Of a stretch of DNA of 64,000 bases, positions 1 through 7,559 are shown in pieces. The DNA comes from Planctomycetales bacterium (GTDB taxonomy: Bacteria; Planctomycetota; Planctomycetia; Planctomycetales; Planctomycetaceae), in the NCBI GenBank assembly GCA_026400835.1, contig JAPLOA010000056.1, forward strand, positions 1-64,000. The letters run 5' to 3'. The position numbers were made by a program, and so were the translations under genes. The notes beneath the pieces are model-generated. The model was not told the DNA's origin. It saw only the letters and a list, made by a program, of their open reading frames with translations, and did not search any database. Within the stretch, counting starts at the first letter, position 1. Each line of letters begins with the position of its first letter.

Positions 1-140
1 TGCACCCGAGCCTGACCACGCTGCTGAGATTTTGTCTTTGTGCTCATAAAATCCTTATAGCGCACCGAAACCATCACCACCAGGCCAAAATCTGAACTGA
101 AAACTACGTTTGCAAAAATTCACAGCCTCTCCGGGCCTGA

Positions 141-223
141 AAATGCGCAACTTCAAAACTGACGCTTCGGGTTGAGGTAGACGGAACATTTTGATCCCTC
201 GCTGACGCTTCGCGTTGGGATAG
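141..223. repeat. Interspersed palindromic repeat, family A, copy 1
   Basis: This gene-free left edge carries a family A element. The module GCGCAACTTCAAAA is followed by a cttcgggttg block and then by the core ATCCCTCGCTGACGC with cgttgggat. The same modules recur near 1577, 35669, 39061, 39269, 45020-45380 and 52006. The stretch 131-171 closely matches the reverse complement of 39061-39112. Confidence 0.75.
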
Positions 224-248
224 ATAGTACTTATATCATGACTGTTGC

Positions 249-1529
249 CTACGCCAGTAACTCGGCAATCGGGCCGCATTCGTCGTGAGCCACGGGAAGT
301 GGCTGCCCCCGGTTGATGTATTCCATCTTGTCCGGCGGTACGCCCATCGCTTTGAACCACGTGTGAAACAGGTCACCGATATCGTGCGGCTGGCCATCGA
401 CAAAGGTGCCCTGATCATTCGTCTTGCCAACAACGACGCCCTTTTTGATTCCTGCTCCGGCCATGGCAATCGACCACGCTTCCGGCCAGTGGTCGCGTCC
501 AACGTGCGAATTGATCTTTGGCGTTCTCCCGAATTCGCTCATCACAATCACCAGCACGTTATCCAGCATGCTGCGATCGTGCAGGTCTTCGATCAGTGCC
601 GCAAACGGCTGATCGAACTGGCGAATCAGACTGTCACAGGCATTGAAGTTGTCACCATGACTGTCCCAGTGATACGAATTGACTTTCACGAAGCGCACGC
701 CTGTTTCCAATGTGCGTCGAGCCAGCAGCAGATGGCGTCCAAGTTCATGCTTGCCGTATCGTTCGCGATCTTTGTCGGTGAATGAGGACTCATCAAACAG
801 GTCGCTTCGGTCCATCAGTTTCTGTGCCAACTCATAGACATAGCTGTTGGCATCGGTCCATTCTTTGCGACGTCCGGCCGCATAGCGATCATTGAACTTC
901 TGACGCAATTCGTTGCGAAGTTCGTTCTCCTCGAGGCTAATAGATTTGTTCAGCAGCAAATTGTCCGGTGGCTTGCCATCGCCTAAAGCCAGAGCCCCGT
1001 ATTTCGCTCCCAGAAACCCGGCGTCGCTGGCTTTGAAACCACCGCCGTATGGCTTGATCCAGATGTATGGTGGCATGCCGCTGCTGGTTGGTCCCATGAG
1101 TTTGGCAACAGCGGAACCCAGAAACGGATAGTCGACGCCTCGATTTTTGGGATCGCCACGATTGATTCGGGCTACGCCGGCGGAATGGCTGTTGTCCTGA
1201 GTACACACGCTGCGGAGCACGGCCAAATGATGCATCTGTTTGGCCGTATGCTGCAACAGTTCGCAGACATGGGTTCCCGGAACAGACGTCGGGATCGCTC
1301 GAAATGGGCCGCCGAATTCCGTGTTCGGTTTCGGGTCCCAGCTTTCCAGTTGGCTCATGCCACCATCCAGCCAGATCAGCAGAACCTGCTTGTCGTTCTT
1401 CGCCAGCTCATCGGCCACGCACGGCTGTAAAAACGTGCCCAGGCCGAGTCCTCCGGCCGCGGTCGCGCCCAGCATCTGGCGTCGAGAAGATCGATGTTCC
1501 CAGGGTTTGCAGAGTTGTTGTTGGTTCAT
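249..1529 (-). CDS. DUF1501 family protein with Tat-type signal
   Basis: This 426-residue exported protein belongs to the DUF1501 family, which has the alkaline phosphatase/sulfatase-like fold and no settled function. The N-terminus has a twin-arginine motif (RRQML, residues 16-20) followed by a Gly/Ala-rich hydrophobic stretch. Family motifs are visible: LDGGMSQLESWDPKP near 54-68 (metal-site region) and GRDHW near residue 344. It lies downstream of the DUF1549/DUF1553 gene on the same strand, with a 140-bp gap holding a family A repeat. The start overlaps the stop of a five-codon leader ORF in an ATGA arrangement, created by a 14-bp duplication; no clear ribosome binding site is visible. 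The sulfatase-like fold does not prove sulfatase activity. Confidence 0.9.
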   Translation of the reverse strand: MNQQQLCKPWEHRSSRRQMLGATAAGGLGLGTFLQPCVADELAKNDKQVLLIWLDGGMSQLESWDPKPNTEFGGPFRAIPTSVPGTHVCELLQHTAKQMHHLAVLRSVCTQDNSHSAGVARINRGDPKNRGVDYPFLGSAVAKLMGPTSSGMPPYIWIKPYGGGFKASDAGFLGAKYGALALGDGKPPDNLLLNKSISLEENELRNELRQKFNDRYAAGRRKEWTDANSYVYELAQKLMDRSDLFDESSFTDKDRERYGKHELGRHLLLARRTLETGVRFVKVNSYHWDSHGDNFNACDSLIRQFDQPFAALIEDLHDRSMLDNVLVIVMSEFGRTPKINSHVGRDHWPEAWSIAMAGAGIKKGVVVGKTNDQGTFVDGQPHDIGDLFHTWFKAMGVPPDKMEYINRGQPLPVAHDECGPIAELLA

Positions 1530-1576
1530 GGTTGTTGGTTCATGGTGTTAGCAGGCTGTTGGTTTTGTTGTTTTTT

Positions 1577-1655
1577 ACAACCCGACACGTCAGTGAGGGA
1601 TAAAAGTCGCCGCGTTTTCAACAACAATCCCTCGCTGACGCAGCGGATTGGGATG
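1577..1655. repeat. Family A palindromic repeat, copy 2
   Basis: Inverted arms ACGTCAGTGAGGGAT (about 1587-1601) and ATCCCTCGCTGACGC (about 1627-1641) are separated by roughly 25 bp. They are flanked by acaaccc and ggattgggatg. The element fills the gap between the DUF1549/DUF1553 gene and its DUF1501 partner, so it would be transcribed as a hairpin if the two are one operon. Confidence 0.8.
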
Positions 1656-1669
1656 AAATCAACAGTCTG

Positions 1670-3304
1670 TTAGTGATTGACCACAAACTCCATCGACGTC
1701 AGCATCGACCATGTCCAGGTGGCGATCGCTTTTTCTCGACGTTCGCAGTGTTTTGTCAGCCAGGCCGCAAGTTCGCTGCGTTCTTCCTCGGTGGGGCGGC
1801 GAGTGAACACGGACAGATACAATTCCTCGGCCAAAAGGTTTTCGTCGGTCATCGCCAGTAGGCGATCGATCAGGTTGCCGGGTTGACGTGACAGCAGTTG
1901 CAACAACGTGTCGTCGTTCAAGCTGAACAACGCCCCTTTGACAGTGGGGTTGATCTGGTCTTCGGGTTCACGAGGTTCATTCGCGAAGGCGGCCACGTAT
2001 CGCGTCGTCAGGTCAACAAGTTCCTTGTTGGGTTTGCCTTCTTCTGTAGGCTGCTGCAGTCGTTCAAGATTACCGGTGGCCTGAAGCGTGCTGTGCAGCA
2101 GTTGCTCCGCGAGCATTCGCTTTTCATTCGCCACGAGGTAAGTCTGCGGCAGGATCGCTTCAGCGTCGACCGCGGACGCCGAGTTTTCAACGCTGGCTGA
2201 TTCCACCGGATAACGGCTGCTGCGTTGGTAGGTCTGGCTCAACGCCAATTGTCGCAACATCCATTTGATGTCGTATTGATGAGCGACGAATTCTGCAGCA
2301 AGCAGGTCCAGCAGTTCGGGATGCGATGGAGGATTGCCGGAATGATGCAGATCCAGCGGATGCACGAGTCCTCGGCCCATCATCACGAACCACAGGCGAT
2401 TGGCGATGTTCTTCGAAAACAGCACGTTCTGACTCGCTGGGAACTCATTCGCCAGTAACGCCAGCACGCTGACTGGTGCGGCATCCGCTGGAGCATCTGC
2501 GGCCGGTTCAGGAATCGGGATCTCTGCGCCAAATGGAATGCGTGGTCCGGTTTCGTTTTGAGTGGGATCGAAGACGGACACAAACTCGAGCTTCTTCTTC
2601 ATGGGCTTTTCCGTCACACCCGGAAGGTCGGCTTCGTTCTTAGCCGCGATGTTGAGATAGACGGAATACAGTCCCTGAAAGTCTCGCTGCTTGTAGTCGT
2701 CAATGAACAGATGGTTATGGCACTGAGCACACTGCAGATCGGCTCCGAGAAACAGTCGCCCGACGTCTCGAGTGAGCCCTGGATGATCAATCGGGTTCTG
2801 TCCATTGGCTTCAATGCGTTTGGCATAGAAGAAGGCCGCACCGTGACGAGTTTCATCCTGAGCATCCGGGTTCAGAAGTTCGCGAACGATCTGATCCCAC
2901 GGTTTGTTTTGTTCAAAGGCGGTGCGGAGGTATTGTTTCCACTTCTCATTGTCGCCTCGACGTTCCATCAGTACGACATGAAACAGTTCCTGCATCCGTT
3001 CGGCATACGTCGGCGCGGCCAGCAGTTGATCGATCATCTGCGAGCGTTTGTTCGGATCGCTGTTATCCAGAAAACGACGCGTTTCGTCCGCGTTCGGAAT
3101 ACGGCCCGCCAGATCCAGCCACACGCGTCTCAGGAATTCTGCATCGTCCGCCAGAGGTGCTGGCGACTGACCGGCGGACCTGGCTGCGATCAGTTCATCG
3201 ATTCGCGGAGATAGCGGCGGATCACCTGCTGTCGAGGAGGACGTCATCAAAATGCAGACGAACACGCCACAGACAATTTGCTGAGACAACTGAAATCCCG
3301 TCAT
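1670..3304 (-). CDS. DUF1549/DUF1553 cytochrome-like protein without PSCyt1 domain
   Basis: This 544-residue secreted protein starts at 3304, where an aggcggag ribosome binding site precedes the ATG; the frame stays open further upstream without support. After a signal peptide (residues about 1-26) comes a DUF1549 region (about 30-250) with a c-type haem motif CAQCH at 192-196. A DUF1553 region (about 270-535) ends in the usual pattern of the family. Unlike the paralogues at 12535 and 36134, it has no N-terminal PSCyt1 haem domain. It precedes a DUF1501 gene on the same strand, the standard planctomycete arrangement. The function is unknown; the CxxCH motif suggests an envelope redox role. 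The upstream gap separates it from the divergent DUF1501 gene at 3668. Confidence 0.88.
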   Translation of the reverse strand: MTGFQLSQQIVCGVFVCILMTSSSTAGDPPLSPRIDELIAARSAGQSPAPLADDAEFLRRVWLDLAGRIPNADETRRFLDNSDPNKRSQMIDQLLAAPTYAERMQELFHVVLMERRGDNEKWKQYLRTAFEQNKPWDQIVRELLNPDAQDETRHGAAFFYAKRIEANGQNPIDHPGLTRDVGRLFLGADLQCAQCHNHLFIDDYKQRDFQGLYSVYLNIAAKNEADLPGVTEKPMKKKLEFVSVFDPTQNETGPRIPFGAEIPIPEPAADAPADAAPVSVLALLANEFPASQNVLFSKNIANRLWFVMMGRGLVHPLDLHHSGNPPSHPELLDLLAAEFVAHQYDIKWMLRQLALSQTYQRSSRYPVESASVENSASAVDAEAILPQTYLVANEKRMLAEQLLHSTLQATGNLERLQQPTEEGKPNKELVDLTTRYVAAFANEPREPEDQINPTVKGALFSLNDDTLLQLLSRQPGNLIDRLLAMTDENLLAEELYLSVFTRRPTEEERSELAAWLTKHCERREKAIATWTWSMLTSMEFVVNH

Positions 3305-3504
3305 GCAGACTTCTCCGCCTCCAATCGATAGTCGAAAGCAATTGGCTGAGTCTAACAAAGTTGGCGTTCTCGCCCCAAGGGTGTGGACTGCAAAGCAGGT
3401 CCTTTCTGCCGGAAAGGATTTTCGTATTGCCGCATGACAAACCATGAGTGCAACTGTCTGAAGAGTGTAACTGGCTTTATCAATCCAATTCCACCGAAGT
3501 CGCG

Positions 3505-3556
3505 GCAAGCCGCGAAGTCCTGCCCGGCCGGCAGGACCTACCAGGATCCGCGACTG
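3505..3556. repeat. Family B palindromic repeat, copy 1, in a divergent gap
   Basis: The 363-bp gap 3305-3667 separates divergent genes. It holds the palindrome GTCCTGCCCGG / CCGGCAGGAC, flanked by gcaagccgcgaa and ccaggatccgcgac. Similar blocks occur at about 43785-43830 and, more diverged, at 16143-16190. The preceding block ggattttcgtattgc (from about 3415) also resembles sequence near 43690. No promoter could be placed with confidence. Confidence 0.65.
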
Positions 3557-3667
3557 GCACCGGCGCGGGATTCCGCGTAAAACACGCAGAGATATGTTGT
3601 GCAATGAAGGGGCGTTTTGAGTCGCCTCCCCGTCAGATGTTCGCACTGAAAATGAAGGACAGGCGAG

Positions 3668-5074
3668 ATGCAGATTCCTTACTCGCGACGTGAAATGCTG
3701 GCCGCGTCCTCAAACGGATTCGGATTACTCGCGCTCGCTGGGCTGCTGTCGAATGCGAAGGCGGCAGACAACGCTACTCCGGGGGCATCACGTAGCCCTC
3801 GTGCAAAACATGTCATTCTGTGCTTCATGGATGGTGGGCCGAGTCATGTCGACACGTTTGACTATAAACCTGAGCTCATGAAGCAACAGGGAAAGCCAAT
3901 CGGCGATTCTCAGGTTTCAAAGCTGTCACAAAGCAGTGCCGGGCGAGTCTGGTTTGGAAGTCCGTGGAAGTTTTCTCAACGAGGTCAAAGCGGGCTGTGG
4001 GTCAGTGATTTGCTGCCTCATGCAGCAGATCTCGCTGATGATCTCTGTGTGGTGCGATCGCTTGTGGGCAAACAGCCTTTGCACGGTCAACAGAATCTTC
4101 TGTTGCATACAGGACGAGTCACCGGGCTGGCTCCGAGTTTTGGGTCGTGGATTACTTATGGACTTGGGACAGAGAATCAGAATCTGCCGGGCTATGTCCT
4201 GCTGAACAATGACTGGATTCCGAACGGAGGCTTTGAAAACTTCTCCAGTGCGTTCTTGCCGGCAACGAACTCCGCCACGCTACTCCGAGCGAAAGGGGCC
4301 ACCGTCGACAATATTCAACCTGGTGATTCGCTGGAGAAGCAACGTCGCAAGCTGAGATTGCTGAAAGAGCAGGACGGAACATTCGCCACAGAAACGCCCG
4401 AACGGCAGCTAATCGACGCGGCCGTGAAAAACTACGAAACAGCTTTTCGCATGCAGACGGCTGTTCCGGAAGTGGCCGACGTTTCAGGCGAAACCGAGGC
4501 GACTCGAAAACTTTATGGACTCGACAGCTCCAACGATTACCAGAAGTACTATTCTCTGCAGTGCCTGCGAGCGAGACGGCTTGTGGAGGCGGGCGTTCGC
4601 TTTGTCGAGATCACCTGTCCTCTGACTCATGCCAATAATTCTCCCTGGGATCAGCATGGCAATCTGAAGCTTCATCATGCCGAGAACGCCATGATCACGG
4701 ATCAGTCGGTCGCGGCCCTGATCTTCGATTTGAAGCAACGCGGATTGCTGGACGACACAATTGTGATCTGGGCCGGAGAAATGGGACGCACTCCGCACAC
4801 GCCAGCCATTTCCGAAACGGCCGGTCGAGATCATCATGTGAATGGCTACAGCATTTTCCTTGCGGGTGGTGGGTTCAAAGGTGGAATGGCGTTTGGCCAG
4901 ACTGACGAGTTTGGGAATTCTGTTGTCGAACATCCGCTGATGATTCAGGACATTCACGCGACGGTCATGCATCAACTCGGCATTGACCATAAGAAGCTGA
5001 CGTTTCGGTTTGGTGGTCGAGATGTCAGCCTGACCGATGTGCATGGCCATGTGGTGAACGAGATTCTCGCGTAG
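3668..5074 (+). CDS. DUF1501 family protein, solitary copy
   Basis: This is a 468-residue DUF1501 protein. Its Tat-like N-terminus has SRREML (residues 6-11) followed by a hydrophobic segment and an Ala-rich cleavage region. The metal-site motif is DGGPSHVDTFDYKPE (about residues 55-69), and a GRDHH motif lies near the C-terminal third. The ATG at 3668 follows an aggacagg ribosome binding site. It is transcribed away from the DUF1549/DUF1553 gene at 1670 and has no downstream cytochrome partner, so it is the only unpaired DUF1501 in the window. Its substrate is unknown. The two divergent units may share control through the 363-bp gap, which is an inference. Confidence 0.9.
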   Translation: MQIPYSRREMLAASSNGFGLLALAGLLSNAKAADNATPGASRSPRAKHVILCFMDGGPSHVDTFDYKPELMKQQGKPIGDSQVSKLSQSSAGRVWFGSPWKFSQRGQSGLWVSDLLPHAADLADDLCVVRSLVGKQPLHGQQNLLLHTGRVTGLAPSFGSWITYGLGTENQNLPGYVLLNNDWIPNGGFENFSSAFLPATNSATLLRAKGATVDNIQPGDSLEKQRRKLRLLKEQDGTFATETPERQLIDAAVKNYETAFRMQTAVPEVADVSGETEATRKLYGLDSSNDYQKYYSLQCLRARRLVEAGVRFVEITCPLTHANNSPWDQHGNLKLHHAENAMITDQSVAALIFDLKQRGLLDDTIVIWAGEMGRTPHTPAISETAGRDHHVNGYSIFLAGGGFKGGMAFGQTDEFGNSVVEHPLMIQDIHATVMHQLGIDHKKLTFRFGGRDVSLTDVHGHVVNEILA

Positions 5075-5142
5075 TGCTTTGTCGCGGATAAAAAATGGTT
5101 CTGCCTGAAATGAAGTGCGCGGAACGCGATTGTTGTCGAGAC

Positions 5143-5298
5143 CACTAATGAACGCTAATTCACGCTAATGCCGTTTGAGGTCCGGTCGCTCGCCTCAGAG
5201 ACCTCATCGAACGTGCACGGCATTAAAATTGCCAACGGACGACGCCATTGCTTCGCATTTTTTCTCTGACTTTCTGCATACATTAGCGTTCATTAGTG
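5143..5298. repeat. Inverted repeat pair in a gene-free region
   Basis: The stretch 5075-5633 has no convincing gene. It contains a perfect 17-bp inverted repeat, CACTAATGAACGCTAAT at 5143-5159 and its complement at 5282-5298. The left arm is followed by a partial direct copy (cacgctaatg, 5161-5170). The arms flank about 120 bp of unrecognised sequence, which could be a decayed palindromic element. Confidence 0.55.
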
Positions 5299-5633
5299 TT
5301 CATCAATGGTTCAAACTGATGCCTTCACGCCGGTCGCGCGTCGCCCGGCATTTCAGTAAGCCTGCGGAATACGATCACCGTTTCATTTCCTCCGTTTCGA
5401 GAGCAGCCAGTCGGCGACCGCCGGCTACTCTCTGAGATCCTTTCAGGAATAATCGCAGGGACTTCAACTTTTGCGTTCGTACCATGATTTCGCGTTGAAT
5501 CCGAAATCGCCCCGCTCGTCTTCGACGAAATGCGAGAATGCCGTGGGAAATGCAATTCCGGTGAACACTTATTGTCGGCATAATGCAGAGCAGAGCGAAT
5601 CCCCCGCACGAACGTGTTTCTTTGAGTCTGTGA

Positions 5634-6251
5634 ATGTCCAGGACGGCATACAAGCGATTTCGGATGCAGCTTGAAATGCGGCATCTGTTTTTAAATCCCC
5701 CGGAGTTACCGGATGGATATCGCTGGCTCTCATGGCGTTCATTGCTGCTGGAACGTCATGCTCAGGTCAAGTGGCGTGCATTTCGAGACGACCTGGATGG
5801 CAAAGTCTTCTCGTGTCTCGGTGCACCACAGGGATGCCTGAAACTCATGCGAGAAATCGCTTCTCAGAATATGTTCTGTGCTGCCGCAACATGGATGGTG
5901 GTTTATCAGCCCGAGCCGGACTGGCCAGCGTGTGACTGTGGAACAATCCAGGGGATCACTCGCAACGGCGGCATTGGAGCGATCCAGAACGTCGGGGTGA
6001 CTCCGGAACATCGTGGCCAGGGTATTGGCCGGGCTCTGGTTATTCAGGCGCTGCGTGGGTTTATCCAATGCGGCATGGGCTGGTCGATGCTGGAAGTCAC
6101 GGCATTGAATGAAGCAGCCGTTCGGCTATATCGTTCGCTCGGATTCGAAGTTGTGGAAGTGCTCTATCGCGATAGTGGTACCGGTGAAACCGTGGCCGGT
6201 GACGATGTCGTCACTGTCACCGGAAGATCCCAGGGAAAAGATTCACGGTAA
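5634..6251 (+). CDS. GNAT family N-acetyltransferase
   Basis: This 205-residue protein has a clear GNAT acetyl-CoA binding signature, VTPEHRGQGIGRAL (residues 122-135), with the preceding strand IQNVG. It is followed by the motif B pattern NEAAVRLYRSLGF near residue 160. The N-terminal 80 residues are not recognised and probably shape the acceptor site. The substrate cannot be inferred. The ATG at 5634 has only a weak ribosome binding site; in-frame ATGs at 5664 and 5676 are alternatives. The gene ends 20 bp before the exported TIM-barrel gene on the same strand, so the two may be cotranscribed. Confidence 0.82.
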   Translation: MSRTAYKRFRMQLEMRHLFLNPPELPDGYRWLSWRSLLLERHAQVKWRAFRDDLDGKVFSCLGAPQGCLKLMREIASQNMFCAAATWMVVYQPEPDWPACDCGTIQGITRNGGIGAIQNVGVTPEHRGQGIGRALVIQALRGFIQCGMGWSMLEVTALNEAAVRLYRSLGFEVVEVLYRDSGTGETVAGDDVVTVTGRSQGKDSR

Positions 6252-6271
6252 CGTGATATAAAGGCAGGCTC

Positions 6272-7168
6272 ATGCGTCGCAGAATTATTTCAGAGGTGTG
6301 TTGCGCTCTCACACTGGTCGGACTCATTGGAGTCTCCAGCGGAGTGTTGTCGGTTGTGGCCGATGAAAAGAAGGCGGAACAGACCAATTTTCATCGCGAT
6401 CAACTGGTCGCGTGGTGCATCGTTCCGTTCGACGCCAAACAGCGCGGGCCGGAAGCTCGAGCGATCATGGTGCGTGGCCTCGGGATGACTCGAGTAGCCT
6501 ACGACTGGCGTGACGTCCATGTGCCGACGTTTGAAGACGAGATTCTGCAGTACAAAAAACACAACATCGAGTTCTTCGCCTTCTGGGGTTGGCACGATGC
6601 GTTTGAACCGCTGATTGCAAAGCACGGAATTCATCCGCAAATCTGGATAATGTTTGGTGCTCCACAGAAAGGAACCGAAGAGGAGAAGATCAAGGCGGCC
6701 GCAGAAAGTTTATTGCCGCTCGTCGAGAAGACTCGGAAGTACAACCTCAAGCTGGCTCTTTACAACCATGGCGGCTGGAGCGGTGAGCCAAAAAACATGG
6801 TGGCGGTGTGTGAGTATCTGCGGAAGAATCACAAGGGCGACCATGTCGGTATTGTTTACAACCTGCATCACGGTCACGAACACATTGTTGACTTCGCCGA
6901 CCAACTCGCTTTGCTGCAGCCGTATCTTTTGTGTCTCAATCTGAATGGGATGAACGACAACGCTCAACCTAAGATTCTTCCGATCGGACAGGGTCAACAC
7001 GATGTGGAGATGATCGGAATGATTCGAAATTCGGGCTATGCAGGACCAATCGGAATCATTGACCACCGCGAGCAACTCGATGCCGAAGAAAGCCTGCAGC
7101 AGAACCTGACTGGAATGAAGCAGGTTCTCGAAAAGATTGGCGATACGAAGTCTGCGGCGACATATTAG
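6272..7168 (+). CDS. Secreted TIM-barrel protein, sugar phosphate isomerase/epimerase-like
   Basis: This 298-residue protein has a cleavable signal peptide (residues about 1-29, hydrophobic core then VVADE). Its (beta/alpha)8 sequence resembles the xylose isomerase-like family of sugar phosphate isomerases/epimerases. Visible features are the acidic/His-rich strands LALYNHGGWSG near 165 and VYNLHHGHEH near 195, the usual positions of metal ligands in this fold. The start is at ATG 6272 after an aaggcagg ribosome binding site. It follows the GNAT gene by 20 bp. Planctomycetes carry many exported members of this fold, probably for sugar turnover; the reaction here is unknown. A stem-loop follows the stop codon. 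Confidence 0.82.
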   Translation: MRRRIISEVCCALTLVGLIGVSSGVLSVVADEKKAEQTNFHRDQLVAWCIVPFDAKQRGPEARAIMVRGLGMTRVAYDWRDVHVPTFEDEILQYKKHNIEFFAFWGWHDAFEPLIAKHGIHPQIWIMFGAPQKGTEEEKIKAAAESLLPLVEKTRKYNLKLALYNHGGWSGEPKNMVAVCEYLRKNHKGDHVGIVYNLHHGHEHIVDFADQLALLQPYLLCLNLNGMNDNAQPKILPIGQGQHDVEMIGMIRNSGYAGPIGIIDHREQLDAEESLQQNLTGMKQVLEKIGDTKSAATY

Positions 7169-7178
7169 TCTGACATTG

Positions 7179-7218
7179 AATCCTGCGAACCGTCTTATTG
7201 ACGGTTCACAACAGGATT
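7179..7218 (+). terminator. Stem-loop after the TIM-barrel gene
   Basis: Two nested stems, AATCCTG...CAGGATT (outer) and GAACCGTC ttatt GACGGTTC (inner), lie 11 bp past the stop codon. There is no U-tract, so this may be a processing or attenuating hairpin instead of a classical intrinsic terminator. Confidence 0.45.
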
Positions 7219-7559
7219 GCAGCATCTCGCGGAGCCAGATGAGGCCATTGGGCTCTGCGAGACATGCAGTGCGATTTCGTCCCGAATGGGGCAAACACAA
7301 CTCAGCCTGAGGCAATGCCCCAACTATGAAATCAAAGAATATGCCAAGCCCCATCGGGGCGGTATAAATTCATGACAGACTGACGAATGAGATCATAAGC
7401 ACCATTTGTCCCGCCGTTTAAGGGCTCAAACACTCCAGCGGATCTGCTTCCCGGAGCGTTGCTGTGGGCTGACATGTTGGCAGCCCCCTGGGCCGAATCA
7501 CACAGTTTGCTCACTTCATTTTGCGCGGAGTTGTCCATTGGCGGAGCCTATTCAATAAC
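7219..7559. other. Gene-free gap between convergent genes
   Basis: No gene is seen here. The stretch holds GC-rich palindromic blocks, including GCCCCATCGGGGC at about 7350-7362, and the related words aatggggc and tgccccaa nearby. It lies between convergent genes, where hairpins would act as bidirectional terminators. Confidence 0.4.

Noticed and set aside
2558-3214. A 218-codon frame opposite the DUF1549 gene
   Set aside because: It is antisense to a well-supported cytochrome gene, with no ribosome binding site or family pattern.
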